From contig NZ_JASEEQ010000003.1 in assembly GCF_030019515.1 (NCBI RefSeq), positions 248,001 to 312,000 on the forward strand: a stretch of DNA of 64,000 nt. Reading direction: 5' to 3'. The translations under genes were made by a program, and so were the position numbers. The DNA comes from Nocardioides sp. (GTDB taxonomy: Bacteria > Actinomycetota > Actinomycetes > Propionibacteriales > Nocardioidaceae). The notes beneath the pieces are model-generated. The model ran no database searches and was not told where the DNA came from. It saw only the letters and a program-made list of their open reading frames with translations. Of the stretch, positions 17,432 through 25,502 are shown one piece after another; the stretch's first letter is position 1, and every line of letters begins with the position of its first letter.

Positions 17432-18469
17432 TCAGAGCTCGCAGCCGACCAGCACCGGCTCGTTGACGAGCCGGATCCCGAACCGCGCCTCGACCCCGTC
17501 GCGGACCTCGCGGGCGAGCCGCAGCAGGTCCGCGGTCCTGGCGCCGCCGCGGTTCGTCAGTGCCAGCGTGTGCTTGCCGGACAGCGTCACCGGGCTCGCG
17601 CCGTACCCCTTGGCGAAGCCGGCCCGCTCGATCAGCCAGGCAGCGCTGGTCTTCACCTGACCGTCGGGCTGGGGCCACGCCGGCGCGCCGTCCGGTACGG
17701 CGTCCGCCGGGACGACCGGGTTGGTGAAGAACGAGCCCGCGCTCCACGTGTCGTGGTCAGCGGCGTCGAGCACCATGCCCTTCCCGCGGCGCAGCTCGAG
17801 CACGGCGCGGCGCACGTCGAGCGACGACGCCCGACCGCCGACCTCGACCCCGAGGGTGCGGGCCAGCTCGGCGTACGCGATCGGGCCGCCCAGCGCACCG
17901 AGGCCCAGCTGGAACGTCACCGACAGCACGACGTGCCGCCCACCCCAGGGGTCGACCCGGTCGACCTTGAAGCGCGAGGTGCGGTAGCCGAAGCGACAGT
18001 CGGCGGTGGCGAAGGTGCGGACGCCACGCAGGGTGCGGTCCCAAACCCGCACCCGCGCGATGGTCTGGCTCACCTCCTGGCCGTAGGCCCCGATGTTCTG
18101 GACCGGACTCGCCCCGACCGAGCCGGGGATGCCCGAGAGGGCCTCGATGCCGGACCACTCCCGCTCGACCGCGAGCTCGACCAGGGCGTCCCAGCTCTCG
18201 CCGGCGGCGACCGTCGCCATCACACCCCCGCAGGAGGCGCCCGCCTCCTCGTCGGTGGTGACGCCGCGGGTCGCGACCTCGACGACGGTGCCGGCGAAGC
18301 CCTCGTCGGCGACGACCAGGTTGCTCCCCCCGCCCAGGACCAGGACCGGCTCGCCGGCCCCGTCGGCTTCGCTCACGGCCGTGACGAGCTCGTCCTCGGT
18401 GGTCGCGCGCACCCAGCGGGCGGCCGGGCCACCGAGCCGCAGCGTGGTGTGGTCGGCGAGGTCAGGCAC
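17432..18469 (-). CDS. murB: UDP-N-acetylenolpyruvoylglucosamine reductase
   Basis: A 345-residue MurB, which reduces UDP-GlcNAc-enolpyruvate to UDP-MurNAc in cytoplasmic peptidoglycan precursor synthesis using FAD and NADPH. FAD-binding features are present: LVLGGGSNLVVADEGF, SGIPGSVGASPVQNIGAYG, and the catalytic serine in WSAGSFFTNPVV. The C-terminal glutamate lies in LVNEPVLVGCEL. Its start overlaps the hadB gene by eight bases, so hadA, hadB and murB are one operon. Confidence 0.95.
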   Translation of the reverse strand: MPDLADHTTLRLGGPAARWVRATTEDELVTAVSEADGAGEPVLVLGGGSNLVVADEGFAGTVVEVATRGVTTDEEAGASCGGVMATVAAGESWDALVELAVEREWSGIEALSGIPGSVGASPVQNIGAYGQEVSQTIARVRVWDRTLRGVRTFATADCRFGYRTSRFKVDRVDPWGGRHVVLSVTFQLGLGALGGPIAYAELARTLGVEVGGRASSLDVRRAVLELRRGKGMVLDAADHDTWSAGSFFTNPVVPADAVPDGAPAWPQPDGQVKTSAAWLIERAGFAKGYGASPVTLSGKHTLALTNRGGARTADLLRLAREVRDGVEARFGIRLVNEPVLVGCEL

Positions 18470-18836
18470 GAACGACGGCCTTCGGCATGCCCAGCACCTT
18501 CTGGCCCGCGCAGGTCACCGTGAGCCGCACCGTCGTCACCCCGTCGCCCGCCTCGGCCTCACCGGCGACCTCGATGTCGACGCCGCCCTCGGCCGGCACC
18601 ACCACAGGGTTGGTGAACTTGCAGCCCAGACTGACGACCTCGGCGCCCGGGAACCACTCCGAGACCGCCCGGGCGGCGAGCGCCATCGTGTACATCCCGT
18701 GGGCGATCACCCCGGGCAACCCGACGCTGCGGGCCACCGTCTCGTCCTGGTGGATGGGGTTGTGGTCGCCGCTCGCTGCGGCGTAGGCGGCCAGGTCGGC
18801 GCGCGTGATCGTGAACGTCCGGGTCGGCAGGCTCAT
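18462..18836 (-). CDS. hadB: MaoC-like (3R)-hydroxyacyl-ACP dehydratase subunit
   Basis: A 124-residue hot-dog protein with the hydratase-2 motif YAAASGDHNPIHQDE, containing the catalytic Asp and His, followed by LPGVIAHGMYTM. This is the catalytic subunit of the HadAB-type dehydratase, which dehydrates 3-hydroxyacyl-ACP in FAS-II fatty acid (in mycobacteria, mycolate) elongation. It overlaps hadA by four bases and murB by eight. Naming follows the order and the nearby rpmG and tRNAs, an arrangement like that in mycobacteria. Confidence 0.85.
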   Translation of the reverse strand: MSLPTRTFTITRADLAAYAAASGDHNPIHQDETVARSVGLPGVIAHGMYTMALAARAVSEWFPGAEVVSLGCKFTNPVVVPAEGGVDIEVAGEAEAGDGVTTVRLTVTCAGQKVLGMPKAVVRA

Positions 18837-19234
18837 GCGTCGGCCGCCCGGTGCACGAGGGTGGCGCTGGTCGAGCAGACCAGCGCACCCGTCTCGTCGG
18901 TGACCTCGCTGGTGGTGCCGATGATGTCGTTGCCGGCGATCTGGCGCAGGCCGCTCACGGTGAGGGTCGCGACCAGCACGTCACCGGGGACGACGGGGCG
19001 CTCGTAGCTGAACCGCTGCTCGCCGTGCACGATCCGGTGCAGCTCGATCGCCTCGGTCTCGAGGAAGGCGTTCATCGCCTCGAACGCGAGCACGATCGGG
19101 TACGTCGCCGGGGCCGGGCCGCCGTCGTACGCGCCGCCGATGGCGGCCACGAAGCTCCGGACGTGCTCCTCGGTCACCGCATAGGGTCGCGTGGGTGGGA
19201 ACACGCGGCCGACGAGCGACGGGTCGACAGGCAT
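18833..19234 (-). CDS. hadA: MaoC-like dehydratase, non-catalytic partner subunit
   Basis: A 133-residue hot-dog protein of the MaoC N-terminal type (YAVTEEHVRSFVAAIG, RFSYERPVVPGDVLVATLTV). It lacks the GDxNPIH catalytic motif present in its neighbour, as expected for HadA, which binds substrate and pairs with HadB. ATG 19234 is preceded by TAGGTT six bases upstream, so the operon mRNA is probably leaderless. It is divergent from the lipoprotein gene and their 5' ends overlap by about 40 bases. Confidence 0.83.
   Translation of the reverse strand: MPVDPSLVGRVFPPTRPYAVTEEHVRSFVAAIGGAYDGGPAPATYPIVLAFEAMNAFLETEAIELHRIVHGEQRFSYERPVVPGDVLVATLTVSGLRQIAGNDIIGTTSEVTDETGALVCSTSATLVHRAADA
19182..19197 (+). 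promoter_or_regulatory. Leaderless promoter of the lipoprotein gene
   Basis: TAGGGT (19182-19187), a seven-base spacer, then GTG 19195. It lies inside the 5' coding end of the divergent hadA gene. Confidence 0.5.
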
Positions 19235-20235
19235 GGCGTCAACCTAGCCGGTGGCTGCTCGTGCTCGCGCTGGTGCTCTCCCTGGCGGTCAGCGCCGGAT
19301 GCACCACGTCGAGCCCCCCGTCCCCGGACCACGACGACCAGCGCGCCGGCTGCGGCCCGCTCACCTACGAGAAGGTCCGCGGCCGGCCGCCGGCGTACCT
19401 CGACACCCCGGCCCTCGACCGGTTCCGCAACGACCACGCGGTCTGCGCCGGCGTCTGGGTGCGGGCCGGGCGGGGCTTCGTGCCGCAGGGCGTGGTCGTC
19501 GGCGCCCGGGCGGCCTGGGTCAGCGGCTTCGACGGCGACGCACCGCTGCACCACCGCTACTGCGCGATCGCGCAGGTCGACCTCCGCACCGGCCGGACCC
19601 TGGCCCGCCTCGACCCGGTCACCGGGCGGGTCGGCGACCGGGACCCGGTGACCTGCCGGCACGGCGGGGGTCTCGTCCAGGACTCCCACGGGCTGTGGCT
19701 GGTCGAGACGAGCCGGCTGTGGCTGCTCGAGCCGGGGACCTTGGACGTCGTACGCGTCTGGGCGCTGGCGCCTCCGCTGCGCGGGTCGTTCGCGCTCCTC
19801 GACGGCGGTGGCCGGCTCGGCATCGGGCGGTGGTACCCGCACCGCCCCGGACAGGTCGACTGGTTCGACACCGACGACCTGGTGGCCTCCGGTGCCCTCG
19901 ACGTCGCGCTGGCGACGGCGCAGCGGTCCACGCCGGCGCCGCGCGGGACCCAGGGCGCGGTGTGGGGAGCACTGGGCGGGGGCCGGCCCGGTGCGTGGTT
20001 CGTGCAGTCGGTCACCCGCTGCGGCGTGCTGGTCGGCCCGGAGGGCACCCGTCGCCGCGGGTTCGTGCCGGGCGCCGAGGGGATGGCCCTCGCCGGCAGG
20101 AACGGGCTGTGGGTGGTCAGCGAGTCGGGCGCCGAGCACTATCAGGGGCTGGGCGGGCGGCCCGTCGTCCCGACACTGGTGCGCCTCGACCTCTCCGACT
20201 TCGCCGCGTGGCGCCGCCCCGGCTGCAGCGTCTGA
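19195..20235 (+). CDS. Predicted secreted lipoprotein of unknown function
   Basis: A 346-residue protein with a basic N-terminus, a hydrophobic signal (WLLVLALVLSLAVSAGC) ending in a probable lipobox cysteine, and a mature region rich in Trp, Gly and Arg. Recurrent short segments such as AAWVSGFDGD, GLWLVETSRLWLLEPG and GLWVVSESGAEHY are spaced like the blades of a beta-propeller, but I do not recognise a named family. Its 3' end converges on rpmG across a hairpin terminator. The GTG start is supported by a -10-like TAGGGT seven bases upstream. Confidence 0.7.
   Translation: MGTRGRRATGRQAWRQPSRWLLVLALVLSLAVSAGCTTSSPPSPDHDDQRAGCGPLTYEKVRGRPPAYLDTPALDRFRNDHAVCAGVWVRAGRGFVPQGVVVGARAAWVSGFDGDAPLHHRYCAIAQVDLRTGRTLARLDPVTGRVGDRDPVTCRHGGGLVQDSHGLWLVETSRLWLLEPGTLDVVRVWALAPPLRGSFALLDGGGRLGIGRWYPHRPGQVDWFDTDDLVASGALDVALATAQRSTPAPRGTQGAVWGALGGGRPGAWFVQSVTRCGVLVGPEGTRRRGFVPGAEGMALAGRNGLWVVSESGAEHYQGLGGRPVVPTLVRLDLSDFAAWRRPGCSV
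19232..19246 (-). promoter_or_regulatory. Leaderless promoter of hadA
   Basis: On the minus strand TAGGTT (19246-19241) is followed by six bases and then ATG 19234. Confidence 0.6.
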
Positions 20236-20279
20236 GCCCGGCCGGCCGAGCCGACGCAGCCGAGGCCGAAATGGACGAC

Positions 20280-20306
20280 GACCCGCCCGAGGGTCTCGGG
20301 CGGGTC
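20280..20306. terminator. Terminator hairpin between lipoprotein gene and rpmG
   Basis: Perfect 11-bp stem (GACCCGCCCGA / TCGGGCGGGTC) with a 5-base loop, 16 bases past the rpmG stop and 44 past the convergent lipoprotein stop. It can serve both directions. Confidence 0.75.
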
Positions 20307-20322
20307 GAGGTCGAAGGTCGCG

Positions 20323-20493
20323 TCAGCGGGTCTCGCGGTGCGCGGTGTGCTTGCGGCAGCGCGGGCAGAACTTCGCGAGCTCCATGCGGTCGGGGTCGTT
20401 GCGACGGTTCTTCTTCGTGATGTAGTTGCGCTCCTTGCATTCCACGCACGCGAGCGTGATCTTGGGGCGAACATCAGAGCTCTTGCTGGCCAC
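20323..20493 (-). CDS. rpmG: 50S ribosomal protein L33, zinc-binding type
   Basis: A 56-residue L33 reading [19 protein letters not shown] at its start, with GTG 20493 and AAGGAC upstream. Two CxxC knuckles are present (CVEC and CPRC), so this is the zinc-ribbon (C+) form. It sits downstream of tRNA-Met and tRNA-Thr on the same strand and near hadA-hadB, an arrangement that is conserved in mycobacteria. Actinobacteria often carry a second, Cys-free L33 induced by zinc limitation; none is seen in this window. Confidence 0.95.
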   Translation of the reverse strand: MASKSSDVRPKITLACVECKERNYITKKNRRNDPDRMELAKFCPRCRKHTAHRETR

Positions 20494-20543
20494 GGGTTGT
20501 CCTTCGAAGTCGGTGCTGGTGTCGCTGTCCTGGTCGGTCGCAG

Positions 20544-20617
20544 TAGCGGGGGCGGGACTCGAACCCGCGACACCACGATTATGAGCCGTGTGCTCTAACC
20601 ACCTGAGCTACCCCGCC
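20544..20617 (-). tRNA. tRNA-Met (CAT)
   Basis: A 74-nt cloverleaf with a 7-bp acceptor stem (GGCGGGG / CCCCGCT, G-T closing pair), D arm GCTCAGGTGGTTAGAGC, anticodon CAT in loop CTCATAA, and T arm GCGGGTTCGAGTCCCGC. CCA is not encoded. It is elongator-like. Confidence 0.95.
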
Positions 20618-20672
20618 ACAAGGGCACGGCTGCGCGGTCCAGAGTAACCCGACCACCCAACGTCCTGCCCAG

Positions 20673-20745
20673 AGCCCCTTTACGGAATCGAACCGTAGAC
20701 CTTCTCCTTACCATGGAGACGCTCTGCCGACTGAGCTAAAGGGGC
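20673..20745 (-). tRNA. tRNA-Thr (GGT)
   Basis: A 73-nt cloverleaf: acceptor GCCCCTT / AAGGGGC, D arm GCTCAGTCGGCAGAGC, anticodon stem TCTCC / GGAGA with anticodon GGT, and T arm TACGGTTCGATTCCGTA. CCA is not encoded. It lies 55 bases upstream of tRNA-Met, probably in the same transcript. Confidence 0.95.
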
Positions 20746-20775
20746 AACGACGCTGAACAATACACAGGGGGACGG

Positions 20776-21606
20776 GTGATCGAAAAATCGGCTCAGCCGG
20801 TCAGTTTCTACCGGCGGAGCGACCTTCGCCCGGGCGATTCGGGCGAGGCACTCGAGGCGTTCGAGTCGCTGCCGACGACCGCTGGGCCCTGGTCACCGGG
20901 CGCCCAGCACGGCGGTCCGCCGGCCGCCCTGCTCGCCCGGGCGGTCGAGCGGCTCCCGGCGGCCGACCACGGCCGGATCGGCCGGTTCACGATGGAGCTG
21001 CTCGGCCCGGTGCCGGTCGGGCCGGTCGCGGTCAGCGCGCGCGTGGTCCGGCCCGGGCGGTCGGTGCAGCTGGCGGCCGCCGAGCTGCACGACCTCGCCC
21101 GCGACCGGGTCGCCGCCACCGCCGCAGCCTGGCTCTTCCCGCGGACCCCGGGGCCGGGTGTGGGCCCCGGCCCACTGCCGCACACGCCGGCCGACGGCGC
21201 CGAGCACCCGCGCCCGCCGGCCTGGCACGGCGGCTACCTCGACGCGATCGAGTGGCGGTGGGTGAGCGGCGGGCTCGAGGTCCCCGGCACCGGGGTGGTG
21301 TGGATGCGACCACCGGCCCTCGTCGAGGGCGAGCCGCTCAGCCCGGTGCAGCGGCTGCTGGCGTGCGTCGACTCGGCGTCGGGGGCGAGCGCGGCCCTCG
21401 ACGTGCGCGAGTGGGGCTTCTTGAACACCGAGCTGACCGTGCACGTGCTGCGTGAGCCGGCGGGCGAGTGGGTGTGCCTGGACGCCGAGACCACCCTGTC
21501 CGACGGATCGGTCGGGGTCGCCACGTCCGCGGCGTACGACGAGCGCGGCCTGGTCGCCCGGTCGGCGCAGGCGCTGCTCGTCGTACCCCGCTCGGTCAGT
21601 CGGTGA
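20776..21606 (+). CDS. Acyl-CoA thioesterase-like protein (double hot-dog)
   Basis: A 276-residue protein of the TesB-like thioesterase family. The N-terminal half has GPWSPGAQHGGPPAALLARA and RFTMELLGPVPVGPV, matching the first hot-dog domain; the C-terminal half has NTELTVHVLREPAGEW and GVATSAAYDERG, matching the second. Such proteins hydrolyse acyl-CoA thioesters. The GTG at 20776 has GGGGGA just upstream. It is divergent from the tRNA cluster and its 3' end overlaps the convergent amidase gene by 11 bases. Confidence 0.78.
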   Translation: MIEKSAQPVSFYRRSDLRPGDSGEALEAFESLPTTAGPWSPGAQHGGPPAALLARAVERLPAADHGRIGRFTMELLGPVPVGPVAVSARVVRPGRSVQLAAAELHDLARDRVAATAAAWLFPRTPGPGVGPGPLPHTPADGAEHPRPPAWHGGYLDAIEWRWVSGGLEVPGTGVVWMRPPALVEGEPLSPVQRLLACVDSASGASAALDVREWGFLNTELTVHVLREPAGEWVCLDAETTLSDGSVGVATSAAYDERGLVARSAQALLVVPRSVSR

Positions 21607-22996
21607 TCCGCGGCCAGGGCGCCGCCTCCTCGAGCTCGTAGGCGAGCTCGAGGAGCGTGGCCTCCCAGCCGGCGCCGGCCGAGAGCTGCATCCCCTGCGG
21701 CATCCCGGTCGAGGCGGTCGCGAGCGGCAGCGAGACCGCCGGGTCGCCGGTCGCGTTCTGCCACGGCGTGAACGCCACCCATTCGAGGATCCGGTCCATG
21801 ACCGTCTCGAAGTCGTTGGTCGGGTCGAGGTGCCCGACCAGCGGGGTCGGCGCCGCGAGCGTCGGGGTGAGCGCGACGTCGTAGCGGCGGTGGAAGTCGG
21901 CGGAGACCCGGGACAGCCGGCGCAGCCGGGCGATCGCACCGGGCAGCCGGTGGATGCGCCGCCGGCAGTGGCGGTCCAGCCCGAGGGTGAGGTTGTCGAG
22001 GCGGGTGGGGTCCCACGACGGCCCGGCCTGCCGCCGGCCGGCGCGCACGATCGTCATCGCCAGCATCGACCAGTAGAGGAGGAAGTCCTCGGGCACCGTG
22101 GCCGGCGCCGGGTGCTCGACCTGCTCGACCTCGTGGCCCAGGTCCTCCAACAGCCGAGCGGTCTTGAGCGTGAGGTCGACGATCTCGGGGGTCGCCGTGC
22201 GGCCGATCCCGCCGGTGTGCACGGCGATCCGCAGCCGGGCGCGGCCCGGCCGGGTGACGTCCCCGATCGGGGGCAGGGACAGGGCCCGGTAGACGTGCTC
22301 GGCCTCGCGCAGGAAGGCGGCGGTGTCGCGCACCGAGCGGGTGAGCACCCCGTCGGCCACGATCCGCACCGGCATCCGCCGGGTCAGCCGGTCCTGGGCC
22401 AGCCGATCGCGCGTCGGCTTGAGCCCGACCAGCCCGTTGACGGCCGCCGGGATCCGGATCGAGCCGCCGCCGTCGTTGCCGTGGGCGATCGGTACGGCGC
22501 CGCCCGCCACCAGCGCCGCCGTACCGGCCGAGGAGGCACCGGCGGTGCGGGCGGTGTCCCACGGCGAGCGGACCGGGCCGAGGCGCGGGTGCTCGGCCGA
22601 GGGGCTGAAGCCGAACTCGGACAGCTGGGTCTTCCCGAGCGGGACCAGCCCGGTCGCGAGGAACATCCGGGCGAAGTCACCGTCGTGCTGGACCGGGCGG
22701 GCACGGTAGGCGTCACAGCCCTGCTGGGTGGGCATCCGCGCGACGTCGACGTTGTCCTTGAGGAAGGTCGGCACCCCGGCGAAGAAGCCGCCGCGCGGGT
22801 CCCGGGCCTCGGCCCGGGCCCGGTCGTAGGCGACGTAGGCGAGCGCGCCCAGCTCGGGCTGGAGCCGCTCGGTGCGTGCGATGGCGGCGTCGATCGCCTC
22901 GCGGATCGACACCCGGCCCTCCTGGAAGGCCTCGACGAGACCGACCGCGTCCAGGGTGCCGAGGGCGTCGCCGCCGAAGGCGTGTACTCGGGTCAC
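21596..22996 (-). CDS. Amidase (amidase-signature family)
   Basis: A 466-residue amidase-signature hydrolase. The Ser-cisSer-Lys triad is complete: Lys80 in FLKDNVD, cis-Ser near 155-156 in TAGASSAGTAALVAGG, and nucleophile Ser179 in NDGGGSIRIPA. It hydrolyses C-N amide bonds; the substrate is not evident and a GatA role is unlikely because no gatB/gatC is nearby. The GTG start at 22996 has TACGTT seven bases upstream, suggesting a leaderless mRNA. Confidence 0.88.
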   Translation of the reverse strand: MTRVHAFGGDALGTLDAVGLVEAFQEGRVSIREAIDAAIARTERLQPELGALAYVAYDRARAEARDPRGGFFAGVPTFLKDNVDVARMPTQQGCDAYRARPVQHDGDFARMFLATGLVPLGKTQLSEFGFSPSAEHPRLGPVRSPWDTARTAGASSAGTAALVAGGAVPIAHGNDGGGSIRIPAAVNGLVGLKPTRDRLAQDRLTRRMPVRIVADGVLTRSVRDTAAFLREAEHVYRALSLPPIGDVTRPGRARLRIAVHTGGIGRTATPEIVDLTLKTARLLEDLGHEVEQVEHPAPATVPEDFLLYWSMLAMTIVRAGRRQAGPSWDPTRLDNLTLGLDRHCRRRIHRLPGAIARLRRLSRVSADFHRRYDVALTPTLAAPTPLVGHLDPTNDFETVMDRILEWVAFTPWQNATGDPAVSLPLATASTGMPQGMQLSAGAGWEATLLELAYELEEAAPWPRITD

Positions 22997-23009
22997 GGAT
23001 CAGAACGTA
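22994..23009 (-). promoter_or_regulatory. Leaderless promoter of the amidase gene
   Basis: On the minus strand TACGTT (23009-23004) and a seven-base spacer precede GTG 22996. Confidence 0.5.
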
Positions 23010-23038
23010 GTGGTTGGCCCGGCGGGCGCGTGGCTCGG

Positions 23039-24238
23039 TCAGGCCTGAGCGGCCAGCCGGCTGTCGATCGCCACCGGGCTCAGCACCTGGTCGAGCGCCA
23101 GCGCCGCGCAGCCGACGACGCCGGCGCGGGCGCCGTGGGTGGCGGGCAGGAACTGGAGGTCCCGCGTCGCCAGCGGCGCGGCACGCCGGTAGACGCTCTC
23201 GCGGACCCCGGCGAGGTAGAAGTCGAAGGCGGCCCCCATGTCGCCGCCGATGACGACCGCGGCGGGGTTGAGCAGGTTGATCGCCACGGCGAGCACCTCG
23301 CCGAGCTCCCGGCCGCTGTCGCGCAGCAGCCCGCGGGCGGCGGAGTCGCCCTGGAGGGCGAGGGCCACCAGCTCGCGCACGTGGCCGACCGGATGCCCGG
23401 CCTCGGCCATCTTCGCCACCAGCGACCAGCCGCCGGCGATCGTCTCCAGGCAGCCGACCGCGCCGCAGCGGCACGGCAGGTCGCCGGCGGCGTCGACCTT
23501 GGTGTGCCCGATCTCGCCCGCGGCGCCGAGGTGCCCGCTGAGCACCCGGCCGCCCGCGATGATCCCGAGGCCCAGCCCGGTCGAGGCCTTCACGACGAGC
23601 ACATCGCCCAGGTCGCCCGCGCCGCCCAGGAGCTCGGAGCGGGCCAGCACGTCGGCGTCGTTGCCGACGAACAGCGGCGCCTGGGCGAGGTCGGAGAAGT
23701 ACGGCGCGAGCGGCACGCCGTCCCACCCGGACATGACCGGTGAGCCGATGCTGACGCCCCGGGCCCGGTCGAGGGTGCCGGGCAGGCTGAGCCCGATGCC
23801 GAGGACCGGCGGCTCGATGCCCGCGAGCAGGCCCCGGAACCGGTCGGCGACGTCGGCCATCAGCTCGTCGGGGCCGACGCCCACCTCGTGGTCGCGCGAG
23901 TCGGCGGACAGCTCCTGGCCGTCGAGGTCGGCCACGGCGAGCTGGCTGCGGGAGCGGCCGATCGCGGCCGCGAGGACCACGCCGGCGTTGTTGTTGAACA
24001 CCAGGGCGCCCGGCGGCCGGCCGCCGGTCGAGGCGAGCTCCTCGCCGAGGAGCAGCAGCCCGGCCGAGGTCAGCGAGCTGACCCGGGCCGTGACCGCGGT
24101 CCGCGACAGCCCGGTCAGGGCGCGCAGCTGGGAGCGGGTGCTGGCACGTCCGGTGCGGACGAGCTCGAGCAGCTCGCCGGCGGTGGCCGGCGCAACGGTC
24201 TCGCGGTTCTCGGCCAACTGGGTCACGGGGCTGAGCAT
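23039..24238 (-). CDS. ROK-family transcriptional regulator
   Basis: A 399-residue ROK protein: an N-terminal winged helix (STRSQLRALTGLSRTAVTARV) followed by a sugar-kinase-like domain with the ROK zinc motif CRCGAVGCLE and the ATPase-fold segments VGIGLSLPGTL-like and NPAAVVIGGDMG. This is the NagC/XylR regulator type and usually senses a sugar or sugar phosphate. ATG 24238 fits the domain start; an in-frame ATG 36 codons upstream would add an Arg-rich extension without support. No sugar operon adjoins it. Confidence 0.87.
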   Translation of the reverse strand: MLSPVTQLAENRETVAPATAGELLELVRTGRASTRSQLRALTGLSRTAVTARVSSLTSAGLLLLGEELASTGGRPPGALVFNNNAGVVLAAAIGRSRSQLAVADLDGQELSADSRDHEVGVGPDELMADVADRFRGLLAGIEPPVLGIGLSLPGTLDRARGVSIGSPVMSGWDGVPLAPYFSDLAQAPLFVGNDADVLARSELLGGAGDLGDVLVVKASTGLGLGIIAGGRVLSGHLGAAGEIGHTKVDAAGDLPCRCGAVGCLETIAGGWSLVAKMAEAGHPVGHVRELVALALQGDSAARGLLRDSGRELGEVLAVAINLLNPAAVVIGGDMGAAFDFYLAGVRESVYRRAAPLATRDLQFLPATHGARAGVVGCAALALDQVLSPVAIDSRLAAQA

Positions 24239-24379
24239 AAACCGCCGTACTTCGACCCTGGAAAGACCGAGAGGGGCTCGTACTGACCCGAACCTCGCCC
24301 CGACCACGACCGCCCGGCGACGCGGCCGGCCGCGCACCTGACGCATCGGTCCTCCCAGGCCCGGTCGGGAGCAGATCCG

Positions 24380-24961
24380 TCAGGTACGCCGGCGGTGACA
24401 GCCCACCAGGTGCGGGTCGAAGACGCCGATCGCCTCCATCAGCGCGAACATCGTGGTCGGGCCGACGAAGGCGAAGCCGCGCTTCTTCAGGCCCTTGGAG
24501 AGGGCGATCGACTCCGCGGAGGTCGTCGCCATCTCGGCGGTGTCGTGCCAGGCGGGCGGGTCGGCCGGGGCGAAGGACAGGACGAACGCCTCCAGTCCCT
24601 CGCTCTCCCGCAGGGCGAGGGTCGCGCGGGCGTTGGTGAGAGCGGCCTCGATCTTCAGCCGGTTGCGGACGATCCGCGGCTCCTGCATCAGCCGCTCGAC
24701 GTCGGCGGCGTCGAAGGCCGCCACCGCGTCGGCATCGAAGTCGTGGAACACCTCGCGGAACGCCGGTCGCTTGTTGAGGATCGTCGACCAGGACAGCCCC
24801 GACTGGAAGGCCTCGAGCGTCAGCCGCTCGAGGTACGCCGCCTCCCCGTGGACCCGCTCCCCCCACTCGGTGTCGTGGTAGTCACGCATCACCCCGGGCG
24901 CACCGCCCCACGGGCAGCGGGTCACCCCGTCCTCGCCGGTCACCGGTCCCATGCCGATCAT
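24380..24961 (-). CDS. tag: DNA-3-methyladenine glycosylase I
   Basis: A 193-residue Tag glycosylase that excises 3-methyladenine from alkylated DNA. The zinc-snap ligands are present: Cys in TRCPWGG and His in RDYHDTEWG at the N-terminus, and the His and Cys in DPHLVGCHRR at the C-terminus. The core contains LTLEAFQSGLSWSTILNKR and the FVGPTTMFALMEAIG segment. ATG 24961 or ATG 24952 could be the start. It is divergent from the CHRD gene with an 81-base gap. Confidence 0.93.
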   Translation of the reverse strand: MIGMGPVTGEDGVTRCPWGGAPGVMRDYHDTEWGERVHGEAAYLERLTLEAFQSGLSWSTILNKRPAFREVFHDFDADAVAAFDAADVERLMQEPRIVRNRLKIEAALTNARATLALRESEGLEAFVLSFAPADPPAWHDTAEMATTSAESIALSKGLKKRGFAFVGPTTMFALMEAIGVFDPHLVGCHRRRT

Positions 24962-25042
24962 CCAATCGCACCGCGCCGACAGCAGGTGAACCCTGCGGCA
25001 CCGACCGTCGTATCCCCGGCAGGACCTACGAACGGAGGCACC

Positions 25043-25483
25043 ATGTCGATCCACACACGACGGGCGGCCGCGGCGCTCGGCACCGTTGCCCTCCTGGCGG
25101 TCGGGACGTTCGCGACCAGCCCGACGGCGGCCGCTCCGGCCTCTCGGGCGGCGGCCCAGCGGCTCGAGGCGACGCTGCGGCCCAGCGGGGATCCGGACGG
25201 GTCGGGCGAGGCCCACCTCACCTTGAACAAGGCGCGCGGGAAGGTGTGCGCGACGGTGACCTGGGAGCACATCGACGACCCCGACGCCGCCCACATCCAC
25301 CGCGTCTCCGACGGCAGCATCGTCGTCGACCTGAGTGGCTCGGTGACCGGCGGGGCACGCTGCACGAGCGGTGTGCCGGCGCGGACGGTCGGCCGCATCC
25401 TGCGCCACCCCAGGCGCTACTACTTCAACGTCCACAACGCGACCTACCCGGCCGGGGCGATCCAGGGCCGGCTGCACCGCTGA
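25043..25483 (+). CDS. Secreted CHRD-domain protein
   Basis: A 146-residue exported protein. An N-terminal signal peptide (AAAALGTVALLAVGTFATSPTAAA) is followed by a CHRD domain, recognisable from LEATLRPSGDPDGSGEAHLTL, HIHRVSDGSIVVDL and YYFNVHNATYPAGAIQGRL. CHRD domains occur in chordin and in many bacterial secreted proteins with no established enzymatic role. ATG 25043 has a GGAGG ribosome site. Its 3' end converges on the pirin gene with 19 bases between. Confidence 0.88.
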   Translation: MSIHTRRAAAALGTVALLAVGTFATSPTAAAPASRAAAQRLEATLRPSGDPDGSGEAHLTLNKARGKVCATVTWEHIDDPDAAHIHRVSDGSIVVDLSGSVTGGARCTSGVPARTVGRILRHPRRYYFNVHNATYPAGAIQGRLHR

Positions 25484-25502
25484 CGACCCGGACGGATCGA
25501 GG

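Noticed and set aside
20280..20306. Riboswitch or attenuator for rpmG
   Set aside because: The hairpin lies downstream of rpmG, not upstream, and has the simple form of a terminator.
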